DNA of 6,141 nt from an uncultured Clostridia bacterium (GCA_947304475.1 CAMZBE010000092.1:1-6141); one strand, 5' to 3'. Positions 1 through 4,967 are shown, counted from the stretch's first letter. Numbers and translations: made by a program. The notes: generated from the letters alone by a model not told the origin.

Positions 1-22
1 GGCGAAAAAAATCAAGTTCCGG

Positions 23-51
23 TGGACATTTCGGGAAATCTGTGCTACAAT
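23..51 (+). promoter_or_regulatory. Sigma-A-type promoter for the HAD-GNAT-rqcH-mnmM cluster
   Basis: The -35 is TGGACA (23-28) and the -10 is TACAAT (46-51), separated by exactly 17 bp. A TG dinucleotide at 43-44 makes an extended -10 (TGC-TACAAT). The predicted start is near 57-59, giving a short leader of about 20 nt before the HAD ribosome binding site. No other convincing promoter is seen before 3919, so this one probably serves all four genes downstream. It also argues against a GTG start at 22 for the first gene, because that codon lies inside the -35 region. Confidence 0.75.
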
Positions 52-78
52 AGACAAAAACGGAAAGGGGGGATCGGA

Positions 79-738
79 ATGGGTATTCTCGGGCGCTATA
101 AAACGCTGATCTGGGACTTCAACGGCACGCTGCTCGACGACGTGGATCTCGGGATCGAGTGCGCAAACGAGATGCTTTCCCGCCGCGGACTTCCCGTGAT
201 CCCCGACCGAAAGCGGTATTTCGAGATTTTCGGGTTTCCGATCGAGGACTATTACCGCCGATTGGGCTTCGATTTTTCGCGCGAGCCGTACGAGGTACTG
301 GCGCACGAATGGATCGCCGAATACCGCAGCCGCGAACGCGACGTGCCGCTTCGGGCGGGCGTGATCGACGTGCTTGCATCCGTCAAAGACGCGGGGATAA
401 GGCAAGTGGTGCTTTCGGCGACCGAGGCGCGTATGCTTCGCGAGCAACTCTTTGACCTCGGGATCCTCGGCTACTTCGACGAGGTGGTCGGCCGCGGGGA
501 TATCTACGCTCCCGACAAGACCGGACTCGCCTGCCGCTGGGCGGAAGAGAGAAAGCCCTTTCCGTGCCTGATGATCGGGGACACCGAACACGATCTCGCC
601 TGTGCCGGAGCCGCAGGGTTCGACTGCCTGCTCGTCCGGGGCGGACATACCTCGGACGAGGATCTCGACGCGCTCGGCTGCCGGGTGCTTGCCGACCTCT
701 TTGACGTGAAGGGGGTGCTGTTCGGTGCTGACAATTGA
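79..738 (+). CDS. HAD-superfamily hydrolase, phosphoglycolate phosphatase-like
   Basis: A 219-residue cytosolic protein with all four HAD motifs in order. Motif I is WDFNGTLLDD with nucleophile Asp13, motif II is VVLSAT with Ser113, motif III is Lys147 in PDKTG, and motif IV is GDTEHD with Asp168 and Asp172 as metal ligands. Residues of about 20-90 are helical and fit a small C1 cap, as in the Gph/phosphoglycolate phosphatase group. The substrate cannot be read from sequence. The position two after the nucleophile, normally an Asp acting as general acid, is Asn15. The ATG at 79 was chosen because AAAGGGGGG (64-72) sits 6 nt upstream and the promoter at 23-51 lies just before it; the longer in-frame GTG at 22 overlaps the promoter. 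It is the first gene of the cluster and its end overlaps the next gene by 14 nt. The fold is certain; the phosphatase role is inferred. Confidence 0.88.
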   Translation: MGILGRYKTLIWDFNGTLLDDVDLGIECANEMLSRRGLPVIPDRKRYFEIFGFPIEDYYRRLGFDFSREPYEVLAHEWIAEYRSRERDVPLRAGVIDVLASVKDAGIRQVVLSATEARMLREQLFDLGILGYFDEVVGRGDIYAPDKTGLACRWAEERKPFPCLMIGDTEHDLACAGAAGFDCLLVRGGHTSDEDLDALGCRVLADLFDVKGVLFGADN

Positions 739-1435
739 CCGGGAAGGCGAGGAATTCGTCTTTGAAAACGACTGGGACATCCTGATCCCGGTCGAACTCT
801 GTCAAACCCCCGAAGCGGGGCTGACCGTCACCGTGATCCCGCGGCTCCGCACGCTCGGGAAACGGTTTCTTTCGCTCTTTTCCGACCGTCCGTTTTCAAA
901 AGAGGCGCTCTCCTGGCTCCGCGACGGGATCGCCGAGGCGAGCCTCGGCTGGGGGTACCTCTGCGACCGCCACACGGTGCGGCACTGCCGGATCTTTCGT
1001 TTCCTTTCGGATGCGACGCCTCGCGAACCGCTGCCCGGCGGGCGGCTCCTGACCGCAGGCGACGAAAAGATCAACGAAACGACGTTCGACATCGCCGAGA
1101 GCGTTTCCGACGGGCGGCTTTGTTTCGGGCAGGTCGACGGCGGGAAAATCGTATCGGTCGCCGTCACACACGCCTCGCCCGACGAACGCGAGCCGGGCGG
1201 CACGCTCGAGATCGGCGTCGAAACGATCCCGGCGTCGCGGCGTCGCGGGTACGCGGTCTCGTGTCTGTGCGGGCTGACCAAAGAGATCGTAGAACGCGGA
1301 CTTGTGCCCGAATACCGCTGCACCTATTCCAACGTTGCGTCGGCGAAGGTCGCGCGGGCGGCGGGATATTTGCAGATCGGAGAGGCGTGCTCGTTCATTC
1401 TGCGGAAGACGGGACGCTTACGTACCCGTATTTGA
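725..1435 (+). CDS. GNAT-family N-acetyltransferase with an uncharacterised N-terminal region
   Basis: A 236-residue protein whose C-terminal half (about 108-230) looks like a GNAT domain. The acetyl-CoA-binding motif A is the strand LEIGVETIP followed by Arg172-Arg-Arg-Gly-Tyr-Ala177 (the R/Q-x-x-G-x-A signature) and a helix. Motif B follows as YSNVASAKVARAAGY (201-215), a common GNAT ending. The first 100 or so residues match no domain I recognise and probably form a separate small domain. The acceptor (small molecule, peptide or protein N-terminus) is unknown. The GTG start at 725 has AAGGGGG (709-715) upstream with 9 nt spacing and lies inside the end of the HAD gene, which suggests translational coupling. 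No signal peptide or membrane segment is visible. The GNAT fold is well supported; the exact start is somewhat less sure. Confidence 0.82.
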   Translation: MLTIDREGEEFVFENDWDILIPVELCQTPEAGLTVTVIPRLRTLGKRFLSLFSDRPFSKEALSWLRDGIAEASLGWGYLCDRHTVRHCRIFRFLSDATPREPLPGGRLLTAGDEKINETTFDIAESVSDGRLCFGQVDGGKIVSVAVTHASPDEREPGGTLEIGVETIPASRRRGYAVSCLCGLTKEIVERGLVPEYRCTYSNVASAKVARAAGYLQIGEACSFILRKTGRLRTRI

Positions 1436-1440
1436 CGGAA

Positions 1441-1456
1441 GTAAAGAAAACTTTAC
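1441..1456. repeat. Short perfect inverted repeat before rqcH
   Basis: GTAAAG (1441-1446), AAAA (1447-1450) and CTTTAC (1451-1456) form a 6-bp perfect inverted repeat in the 42-nt gap between the GNAT gene and rqcH, ending 7 nt before the rqcH Shine-Dalgarno. It could be a weak RNA hairpin near the ribosome binding site or a small operator. The stem is short and AT-rich, so chance is a real possibility. Confidence 0.35.
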
Positions 1457-1477
1457 ATCTACGGAAGGGGGAACGGT

Positions 1478-3235
1478 ATGGCGTACGACGCGGGGATGCT
1501 CCGCGCTGTGCTCGGGGAGATCAACCGGGCGGCTGGCGACGGCGCGAAACTCGAAAAGATCTATCAACCGGCGCGCGACGAAGTGACGCTGACGCTTCGG
1601 CTGGGCAAATCGGTCCGGCGGCTGGTCATCAATGCCGGGACCTCCTCTCCGCGTATCGCACTGTCGGATCTGTCGCGCGAAAATCCGGTGGCTGCGCCCA
1701 TGTTCTGTATGCTGCTCCGCAAGCATCTTGCCGGGGCGCGTCTGCTCCGCTGTGAGCAGATCGGGTTCGAGCGCGCCGCGCGGCTGGTGTTCGCGGGGTA
1801 CGACGAGATGGGCTACGCGACCGAAAAGGTACTGGTCGCAGAGGTGATGGGGAAGTACAGCAACCTGATGCTGCTCGACGCAGAAGAGCGGATCGTGGCG
1901 GTCCTGCGCCCGGTCGATTTCACGACCAGCCGTCTGCGGCAGGTGTTGCCCGGAATGAAGTACGAACTCCCCCCGCCGCAGGATAAGGCGTCCCCGATCG
2001 ACGAGACGCGGGAGGGGTTTTTCGCAAAATACGCCGCGTATCCCCCGGAACTGCCGCTCGATAAGTTTATCGTCTCGACCTATCTCGGGACGTCGCGGCA
2101 GGTGGCGCAGGAGATCGCTTTCCGCGCCGGGGGCGCGGACGCGCTCTGCGGGGGCGTTCCGGCTGAAACCGTGTGGGGGATCTTTTCCCGGTGGTTTGCC
2201 GATCTTGACGCGGGGCGGGTAACGCCGACGCTGGTGCTTTCTCCCGACGGGACGCCGGCGGATTTCGCCTATACCGCCGAGACCTATCGCGGCGCGGGGT
2301 ACGAGAACCGGGCGTACCCGGATTTCGCGGGGGTGTTCGACGCGTTCTTCGCCGAGCGCGACCGGATCGAGCGGACGCGGCAGCGGGCGCAGGATCTGAT
2401 CCGTTTGCTCTCCGCTTCGAAGGGGCGGCTCTTGCGGAAAATGGACGCGCAGACCGCCGAACTTGCCGACACGGCGCGCGGCGAGGAGTATCGCCGGACC
2501 GGGGATTTGATCATCGCGAACCTGTACCGGCTGCGGCGCGGGGATCGCGTCGTTTCCCTGATCGACTATACGCTCGATCCGCCCGCCGAGGCGACGGTCG
2601 AACTCGATCCGCGGCTCTCGCCCGCGGATAACGCGGAGCGATTCTACAAGCATTACCGCAAGGCGAAGACGGCGAAGGCGGTGCTCACCGGGCAGATCGC
2701 GCAGTGTCGCGAGGAGATCGAGTATCTTGATACGGTCGAGAGTTTTCTTGACCGCGCGGAGACCGAACAGGATCTTGCCGATATCCGCGACGAACTCTAT
2801 CGCGCGGGCTACGCGTCGCGTATGAAGAACTACGCGCCGGCAAAGCAGAGCAAGCCCTCGAAACCGACCGAGACGGTGACGCCGGGCGGGTACCGGGTGC
2901 TGATCGGGCGGAACAATCTGCAGAACGATCATCTGACCTTCAAGGTCGCCGCGCGCAACGATCTGTGGTTCCACGCGAAGGGGGTGCCGGGCTCGCACGT
3001 GATCCTGCTCTGCGACGGGGCGGAGCCGTCCGCCGAGGATTATACCTTTGCGGCGTCGCTCGCGGCGGGGTACTCGAAAGCCAACGCCGCCGGGGGCGCG
3101 ACGGTGCCGGTGGATTATACGCGCGTGTGCAACGTGAAAAAGCCCGCGGGCGCGCGCCCGGGGTTCGTGATCTATAAGACCAATTATACGGCGTACGTTC
3201 TGCCGGAAAGGATCGGGGAATGGCAAAAGGGTTGA
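1478..3235 (+). CDS. rqcH: Ribosome quality control protein RqcH (NFACT / FbpA family)
   Basis: A 585-residue protein of typical length for bacterial NFACT proteins. In Bacillus subtilis RqcH binds stalled 50S-peptidyl-tRNA complexes and recruits tRNA-Ala to add C-terminal alanine tails that mark the peptide for degradation. The NFACT-N domain opens at the usual MAYDAGMLRAV start and contains PMFCMLLRKHL (74-84) and VAEVMGKYSNLMLLD (120-134). A helical, charged stretch (about 288-445) fits the central coiled-coil arm. The NFACT-R domain near the C-terminus has GRNNLQND (477-484), DLWFHAKGVPGSHV (495-508) and VPVDYT (543-548), followed by KKPAGARPGFVIY (554-566). The family's DR motif (Asp97-Arg98 in B. 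subtilis, from memory) aligns with Glu98-Arg99 here. GGAAGGGGG (1463-1471) lies 6 nt before the ATG. Older names for homologues (FbpA, PavA, fibronectin-binding protein) reflect an adhesion role and need not apply. Confidence 0.95.
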   Translation: MAYDAGMLRAVLGEINRAAGDGAKLEKIYQPARDEVTLTLRLGKSVRRLVINAGTSSPRIALSDLSRENPVAAPMFCMLLRKHLAGARLLRCEQIGFERAARLVFAGYDEMGYATEKVLVAEVMGKYSNLMLLDAEERIVAVLRPVDFTTSRLRQVLPGMKYELPPPQDKASPIDETREGFFAKYAAYPPELPLDKFIVSTYLGTSRQVAQEIAFRAGGADALCGGVPAETVWGIFSRWFADLDAGRVTPTLVLSPDGTPADFAYTAETYRGAGYENRAYPDFAGVFDAFFAERDRIERTRQRAQDLIRLLSASKGRLLRKMDAQTAELADTARGEEYRRTGDLIIANLYRLRRGDRVVSLIDYTLDPPAEATVELDPRLSPADNAERFYKHYRKAKTAKAVLTGQIAQCREEIEYLDTVESFLDRAETEQDLADIRDELYRAGYASRMKNYAPAKQSKPSKPTETVTPGGYRVLIGRNNLQNDHLTFKVAARNDLWFHAKGVPGSHVILLCDGAEPSAEDYTFAASLAAGYSKANAAGGATVPVDYTRVCNVKKPAGARPGFVIYKTNYTAYVLPERIGEWQKG

Positions 3236-3795
3236 ACCATATGGTGGATCTGTTGGAACTGCAGAAACGCTTTATCCTCGCGCACCTTCGCCCGGGGGAC
3301 GTCGCGGTCGACTGTACGATGGGGAACGGGAACGATACCGCGTTCCTGTCGCAGAGCGTCGGGGAGACCGGACGCGTGTACGCCTTCGATATTCAGGAAG
3401 AGGCGCTCGCTTCGACGAAGGCTCACCTTCAGGCGTTCGCCTGCCCCGAAAATTATACCCTGATCCACGCGTCGCATCACCGGATACTCGAATTCGTGAA
3501 AGAACCGGTAAAAGCCGTGATGTTCAACCTCGGGTACCTGCCCGGAAGCGGGAAGAAACAGGTGACGACCATGCGTGAAACCACGATGGAAGCCGTGCAG
3601 GGCGCGATCTCGCTGCTCGATCACGACGGGATCCTGCTCGTCGCGATCTATCCCGGACACGAGGAAGGACGGCTTGAGGGCGAGATGCTCGGGGAGTATT
3701 TCGCCACCCTCGACCGGCGCCTGATCTGCTGCTCGTGCTTCAAGATCATTAACTCGCCGACCTCGCCGTATTTTTACATCGTGGAGAAGAAATAA
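3220..3795 (+). CDS. mnmM: tRNA (mnm5s2U34) methyltransferase MnmM / YtqB-like class I SAM methyltransferase
   Basis: A 191-residue Rossmann-fold methyltransferase of the YtqB family (Pfam 'rRNA methylase'). Work on B. subtilis YtqB showed that it methylates 5-aminomethyl-(2-thio)uridine at tRNA wobble position 34 and renamed it MnmM. The SAM-binding motif I is VDCTMGNGNDTAFL (30-43), the acidic strand-2 end is AFDIQEEAL (55-63), and the family signature NLGYLPGSGK is at 103-112. YPGHEEGRLE (144-153) and the closing NSPTSPYFYIVEKK (178-191) are also typical. The ATG at 3220 has GGAAAGGA (3205-3212) 7 nt upstream and overlaps rqcH by 16 nt. An in-frame ATG at 3241, with AAAAGGG at 3225-3231 upstream, would give 184 residues and is a fair alternative. 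The overlap suggests coupled translation with rqcH. It is the last gene of the cluster. Confidence 0.9.
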   Translation: MAKGLNHMVDLLELQKRFILAHLRPGDVAVDCTMGNGNDTAFLSQSVGETGRVYAFDIQEEALASTKAHLQAFACPENYTLIHASHHRILEFVKEPVKAVMFNLGYLPGSGKKQVTTMRETTMEAVQGAISLLDHDGILLVAIYPGHEEGRLEGEMLGEYFATLDRRLICCSCFKIINSPTSPYFYIVEKK

Positions 3796-3809
3796 GGGGA
3801 CGAGGTACG

Positions 3810-3834
3810 CCCGCTTTCTTTCGGAGAAAGCGGG
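3810..3834 (+). terminator. Hairpin after mnmM without a U-tract
   Basis: CCCGCTTTCT (3810-3819) and AGAAAGCGGG (3825-3834) form a perfect 10-bp stem with a 5-nt loop, starting 14 nt after the mnmM stop. It is followed by GCAAAGAAC rather than a run of T, so it is not a classical intrinsic terminator. It may protect the mRNA 3' end or act together with the stronger hairpin at 3866-3895. Confidence 0.5.
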
Positions 3835-3865
3835 GCAAAGAACTTCAATATGGGATTATGGAAGA

Positions 3866-3895
3866 GCAAAACGGCGAGTGCGCTCGCCGTTTTGC
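3866..3895. terminator. Probable bidirectional terminator of the HAD-mnmM cluster
   Basis: GCAAAACGGCGAG (3866-3878) and CTCGCCGTTTTGC (3883-3895) form a perfect 13-bp stem with the loop TGCG. The run of A at the 5' base and T at the 3' base is characteristic of intrinsic terminators, here partly contained in the stem and usable from either strand. The T-run is only four long before GC, so efficiency is uncertain. It lies about 70 nt after the mnmM stop and before the next promoter. Confidence 0.65.
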
Positions 3896-3918
3896 GGTTC
3901 TATAGGCGATACCGTAGG

Positions 3919-3947
3919 TAGAAAAAAGCCTTTGCTTTTGGTATAAT
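3919..3947 (+). promoter_or_regulatory. Extended -10 promoter in front of the hairpin array
   Basis: A perfect -10 TATAAT (3942-3947) is preceded by TGG (3939-3941), giving an extended -10. TAGAAA (3919-3924) lies exactly 17 bp upstream and matches 4 of 6 bases of TTGACA. The predicted start is about 3953-3956, the base of the first hairpin of the array. The spacer contains AAAAGC (3924-3929) and GCTTTT (3934-3939), a small inverted repeat that could be an operator or chance. No coding region follows for nearly 500 nt, so its product is either a non-coding RNA or a very long additional leader for rplJ-rplL. Confidence 0.65.
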
Positions 3948-3953
3948 ACAACG

Positions 3954-4182
3954 GTTACCGCGCCGTCAGGAGCGGTAAACACATAACTGTCGCCGTTCGC
4001 TTGCGGGCGGCGATATCATAACTGCTCCACAGGAGCATCATAACGTTCGCCGCGGCGAACTCATAATTCCTTCACGCCGCCCGCAGGAAGGCACATCACC
4101 GGGCGCGCCGCGCCCACATCATCAGCCCCTTGGGGCTACATCACGTTGCGCTCGCGCAACACATCACAGCGTACCGCGCCGT
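3954..4182 (+). ncRNA. Array of eight different hairpins joined by conserved G-free linkers (unnamed)
   Basis: The stems in order are: H1 TTACCGC/GCGGTAA (3955-3978); H2 TCGCCGTTCGC/GCGGGCGGCGA (3990-4013, with two G-U pairs); H3 TGCTCC/GGAGCA (4023-4037); H4 GTTCGCCGCGGCGAAC (4045-4060); H5 CCTTC/GAAGG (4069-4091, 13-nt loop); H6 GGGCGC/GCGCCC (4101-4115); H7 AGCCCC/GGGGCT (4124-4137); H8 GTTGCGC/GCGCAAC (4145-4160). Linker cores follow each stem: CATAAC at 3982, 4017 and 4039, CATAAT at 4062, CATCAC at 4094, CATCAT at 4117, CATCAC at 4139 and 4162. Stem sequences differ while pairing is kept, and no linker contains G. The G-U pairs in H2 favour a plus-strand RNA. Spacing is not a multiple of three and no credible protein is encoded. 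A DNA-level role (repeat or protein-binding array) is an alternative. The array is plain to see; calling it an RNA gene is inference. Confidence 0.6.
4002..4085 (+). repeat. 11-nt long-range complement linking hairpins 2 and 5
   Basis: TGCGGGCGGCG (4002-4012, loop and 3' arm of hairpin 2) is the perfect reverse complement of CGCCGCCCGCA (4075-4085), which fills nearly all of the 13-nt loop of hairpin 5. The pairing would enclose hairpins 3 and 4 and compete with the hairpin 2 stem. These two units are also those with the longer spacing, because both carry this extra sequence. Confidence 0.6.
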
Positions 4183-4190
4183 GCCCCTCT

Positions 4191-4215
4191 TTTGCCCGTC
4201 CGAAGCAAGTTTTTT
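4191..4215 (+). terminator. Weak possible terminator at the end of the hairpin-array transcript
   Basis: TTGC (4192-4195) can pair with GCAA (4205-4208), extended by a T-G pair, with a 9-nt loop, followed directly by a run of six T (4210-4215). The stem is only 4-5 bp, so this is a weak candidate. If it works, the array transcript would be about 260 nt long. Confidence 0.3.
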
Positions 4216-4232
4216 CATAATAATATAAAAAA
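4210..4232 (+). promoter_or_regulatory. AT-rich UP-like element upstream of the rplJ promoter
   Basis: All but one of these 23 bases are A or T, including T6 at the start and A6 at the end. The stretch lies directly upstream of the -35 hexamer, at about -62 to -40 from the predicted start. This is where UP elements contact the RNA polymerase alpha subunit at strong ribosomal promoters. It stands out in an otherwise GC-rich region. Confidence 0.55.
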
Positions 4233-4236
4233 CCTC

Positions 4237-4265
4237 TTGACAAACCCGGCGCGATACGCTATAAT
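4237..4265 (+). promoter_or_regulatory. Consensus sigma-A promoter of rplJ-rplL
   Basis: The -35 TTGACA (4237-4242) and -10 TATAAT (4260-4265) both match consensus perfectly and are 17 bp apart. The predicted start is about 4271-4273, giving a leader of about 170 nt before rplJ. Such a strong promoter is expected for ribosomal protein genes and explains the need for attenuation downstream. Confidence 0.92.
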
Positions 4266-4274
4266 AATGCCCGT

Positions 4275-4322
4275 TCCTAAGACAGCAGGTTCCAGTAAAA
4301 GCGAAAGCCACCCTGCCGAGGA
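4275..4322 (+). promoter_or_regulatory. Ribosomal protein L10 leader (L10-L12 complex binding site)
   Basis: This structured 5' leader lets the L10(L12)4 complex repress its own operon. An outer stem TCCT/AGGA (4275-4278 with 4319-4322) and an inner stem GCAGG/CCTGC (4285-4289 with 4312-4316) are separated by an asymmetric internal loop with AAGACA on the 5' side and CG on the 3' side. The upper part contains GC-GAAA-GC (4301-4308), a GNRA tetraloop. The CCTAAGACAGCAGG...CCTGCCGAGG pattern matches, as I recall it, the L10 leader family of Firmicutes that mimics the L10 site on 23S rRNA. It begins a few bases after the predicted start and precedes the attenuator at 4368-4404. Confidence 0.88.
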
Positions 4323-4367
4323 GAGAAGAATTGACGCCGCGAACACCGTTCGTTTTCCGTTCATTCG

Positions 4368-4404
4368 TCCTTTTCCGTCTTGTGGGAAAAGGATTTTTTC
4401 TTTT
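4368..4404 (+). terminator. Attenuator terminator in the rplJ leader
   Basis: TCCTTTTCC (4368-4376) and GGAAAAGGA (4385-4393) form a perfect 9-bp stem with the loop GTCTTGTG, followed by T6, C and T4. It lies between the L10-binding structure and the rplJ ribosome binding site, as expected for feedback by premature termination: excess L10-L12 binds the leader and favours this hairpin. I could not identify a clear antiterminator, although TTTTCC at 4353-4358 could compete for the 3' arm. Confidence 0.85.
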
Positions 4405-4417
4405 CTTCCGTCTTGTG
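4373..4417 (+). repeat. 12-nt direct repeat around the attenuator
   Basis: TTCCGTCTTGTG occurs at 4373-4384 (end of the terminator 5' arm plus loop) and again at 4406-4417, just after the T-tract. A shorter relative, TTCCGT, is also at 4355-4360. The repeat may come from a local duplication, or it may offer alternative pairing partners for the terminator's 3' arm. Confidence 0.7.
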
Positions 4418-4429
4418 AATAATCCATAC

Positions 4430-4436
4430 GGAGGTG
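4430..4436 (+). promoter_or_regulatory. Ribosome binding site fixing the rplJ start
   Basis: GGAGGTG is a near-perfect Shine-Dalgarno 6 nt before the ATG at 4443. The in-frame GTG at 4434 overlaps it and so cannot be the true start. Confidence 0.9.
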
Positions 4437-4442
4437 AACTCA

Positions 4443-4967
4443 ATGCCCAGTCAGAAGATCCTGGAATCCAAGCAGGAGATCGTCCGGAACCTTGCCGAGA
4501 AGATCCGCGGCAGCGCCGCAGGCGTTCTTGTCAAGTACGAGGGGATCACGGTCGAGGATGACACGAAACTCCGTGCCGCTCTCCGCGCCGCAGGCGTGGA
4601 ATACTGCGTCATGAAGAATTCGCTCACCGGCCGCGCCTGTGAGGAAGTGGGATACGGCGATCTGAAGCAGTATCTCACCGGCATGACCGCGATCGCGCTC
4701 TCTGAGAAAGATCCGGTTGCGCCCGCCAAAATCATCAAGGAGTATGCCGACAAGATCGAAACCTTTGAGATCAAAGCAGGTTTCGTGGACGGCGGTCTGC
4801 TTGATGCCGCAGGGGTTGGCACCCTTGCAAGTATCCCGTCGAAGGAGACGCTGGTCGCGAAGATGCTCGGATCCATCATGGCTCCGCTCTACTCGTTCGC
4901 GCGTGTCCTGCAGGCGAAGATCGACAAAGACGGCGGCGCTCCCGCCGAAGCCCCCGCAGAGGCTTGA
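4443..4967 (+). CDS. rplJ: 50S ribosomal protein L10 (uL10)
   Basis: A 174-residue protein of usual length for bacterial L10. It anchors the L7/L12 dimers to the 23S rRNA stalk base and, with L12, represses its own operon through the leader. The N-terminal RNA-binding domain includes KQEIV/LAEKI (10-21), VLVKYEGITVED (28-39) and LRAALRAAGVEYCVMKNSL (43-61). LTGMTAIALSEKDPVAPAK (78-96) and FEIKAGFVDGG (108-118) are conserved L10 segments. IPSKETLVAKMLGSIMAPL (131-149) precedes the C-terminal helix that binds L12. The protein ends in an Ala/Pro/Glu-rich tail (APAEAPAEA). The ATG at 4443 was chosen over the GTG at 4434 because the latter is part of the Shine-Dalgarno. It is co-transcribed with rplL 51 nt downstream. 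Confidence 0.97.
   Translation: MPSQKILESKQEIVRNLAEKIRGSAAGVLVKYEGITVEDDTKLRAALRAAGVEYCVMKNSLTGRACEEVGYGDLKQYLTGMTAIALSEKDPVAPAKIIKEYADKIETFEIKAGFVDGGLLDAAGVGTLASIPSKETLVAKMLGSIMAPLYSFARVLQAKIDKDGGAPAEAPAEA

Noticed and set aside
22..78. Longer HAD protein starting at GTG 22
   Set aside because: The codon lies within the promoter -35 region and upstream of the predicted transcription start; the ATG at 79 has a strong Shine-Dalgarno and fits the family's N-terminus.
1432..1460. Internal promoter before rqcH (TTGACG with TACATC)
   Set aside because: The -10 matches only 3 of 6 bases with 16-bp spacing, and the cluster already has a good promoter at 23-51.
1418..3226. A 602-codon open frame on the minus strand opposite rqcH
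   Set aside because: It is very rich in Arg, His and Pro with no recognisable motif. It mirrors the codon bias of rqcH, which has unmistakable NFACT motifs on the plus strand. Long antisense frames are expected in GC-rich coding DNA.
3921..3940. AAAAGC/GCTTTT as an intrinsic terminator
   Set aside because: It lies inside the promoter spacer, has a 6-bp AT-rich stem and no following T-run; at most it is a small operator.
3954..4182. CRISPR array
   Set aside because: The constant element is only a 6-7 nt linker and the variable parts are palindromes. A CRISPR has long identical repeats and unrelated spacers, and no cas gene is present.
4141..4443. Open frames on both strands across the rplJ leader
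   Set aside because: They cross a consensus promoter, the L10 leader and an attenuator, have no ribosome binding site, and encode low-complexity basic sequence.
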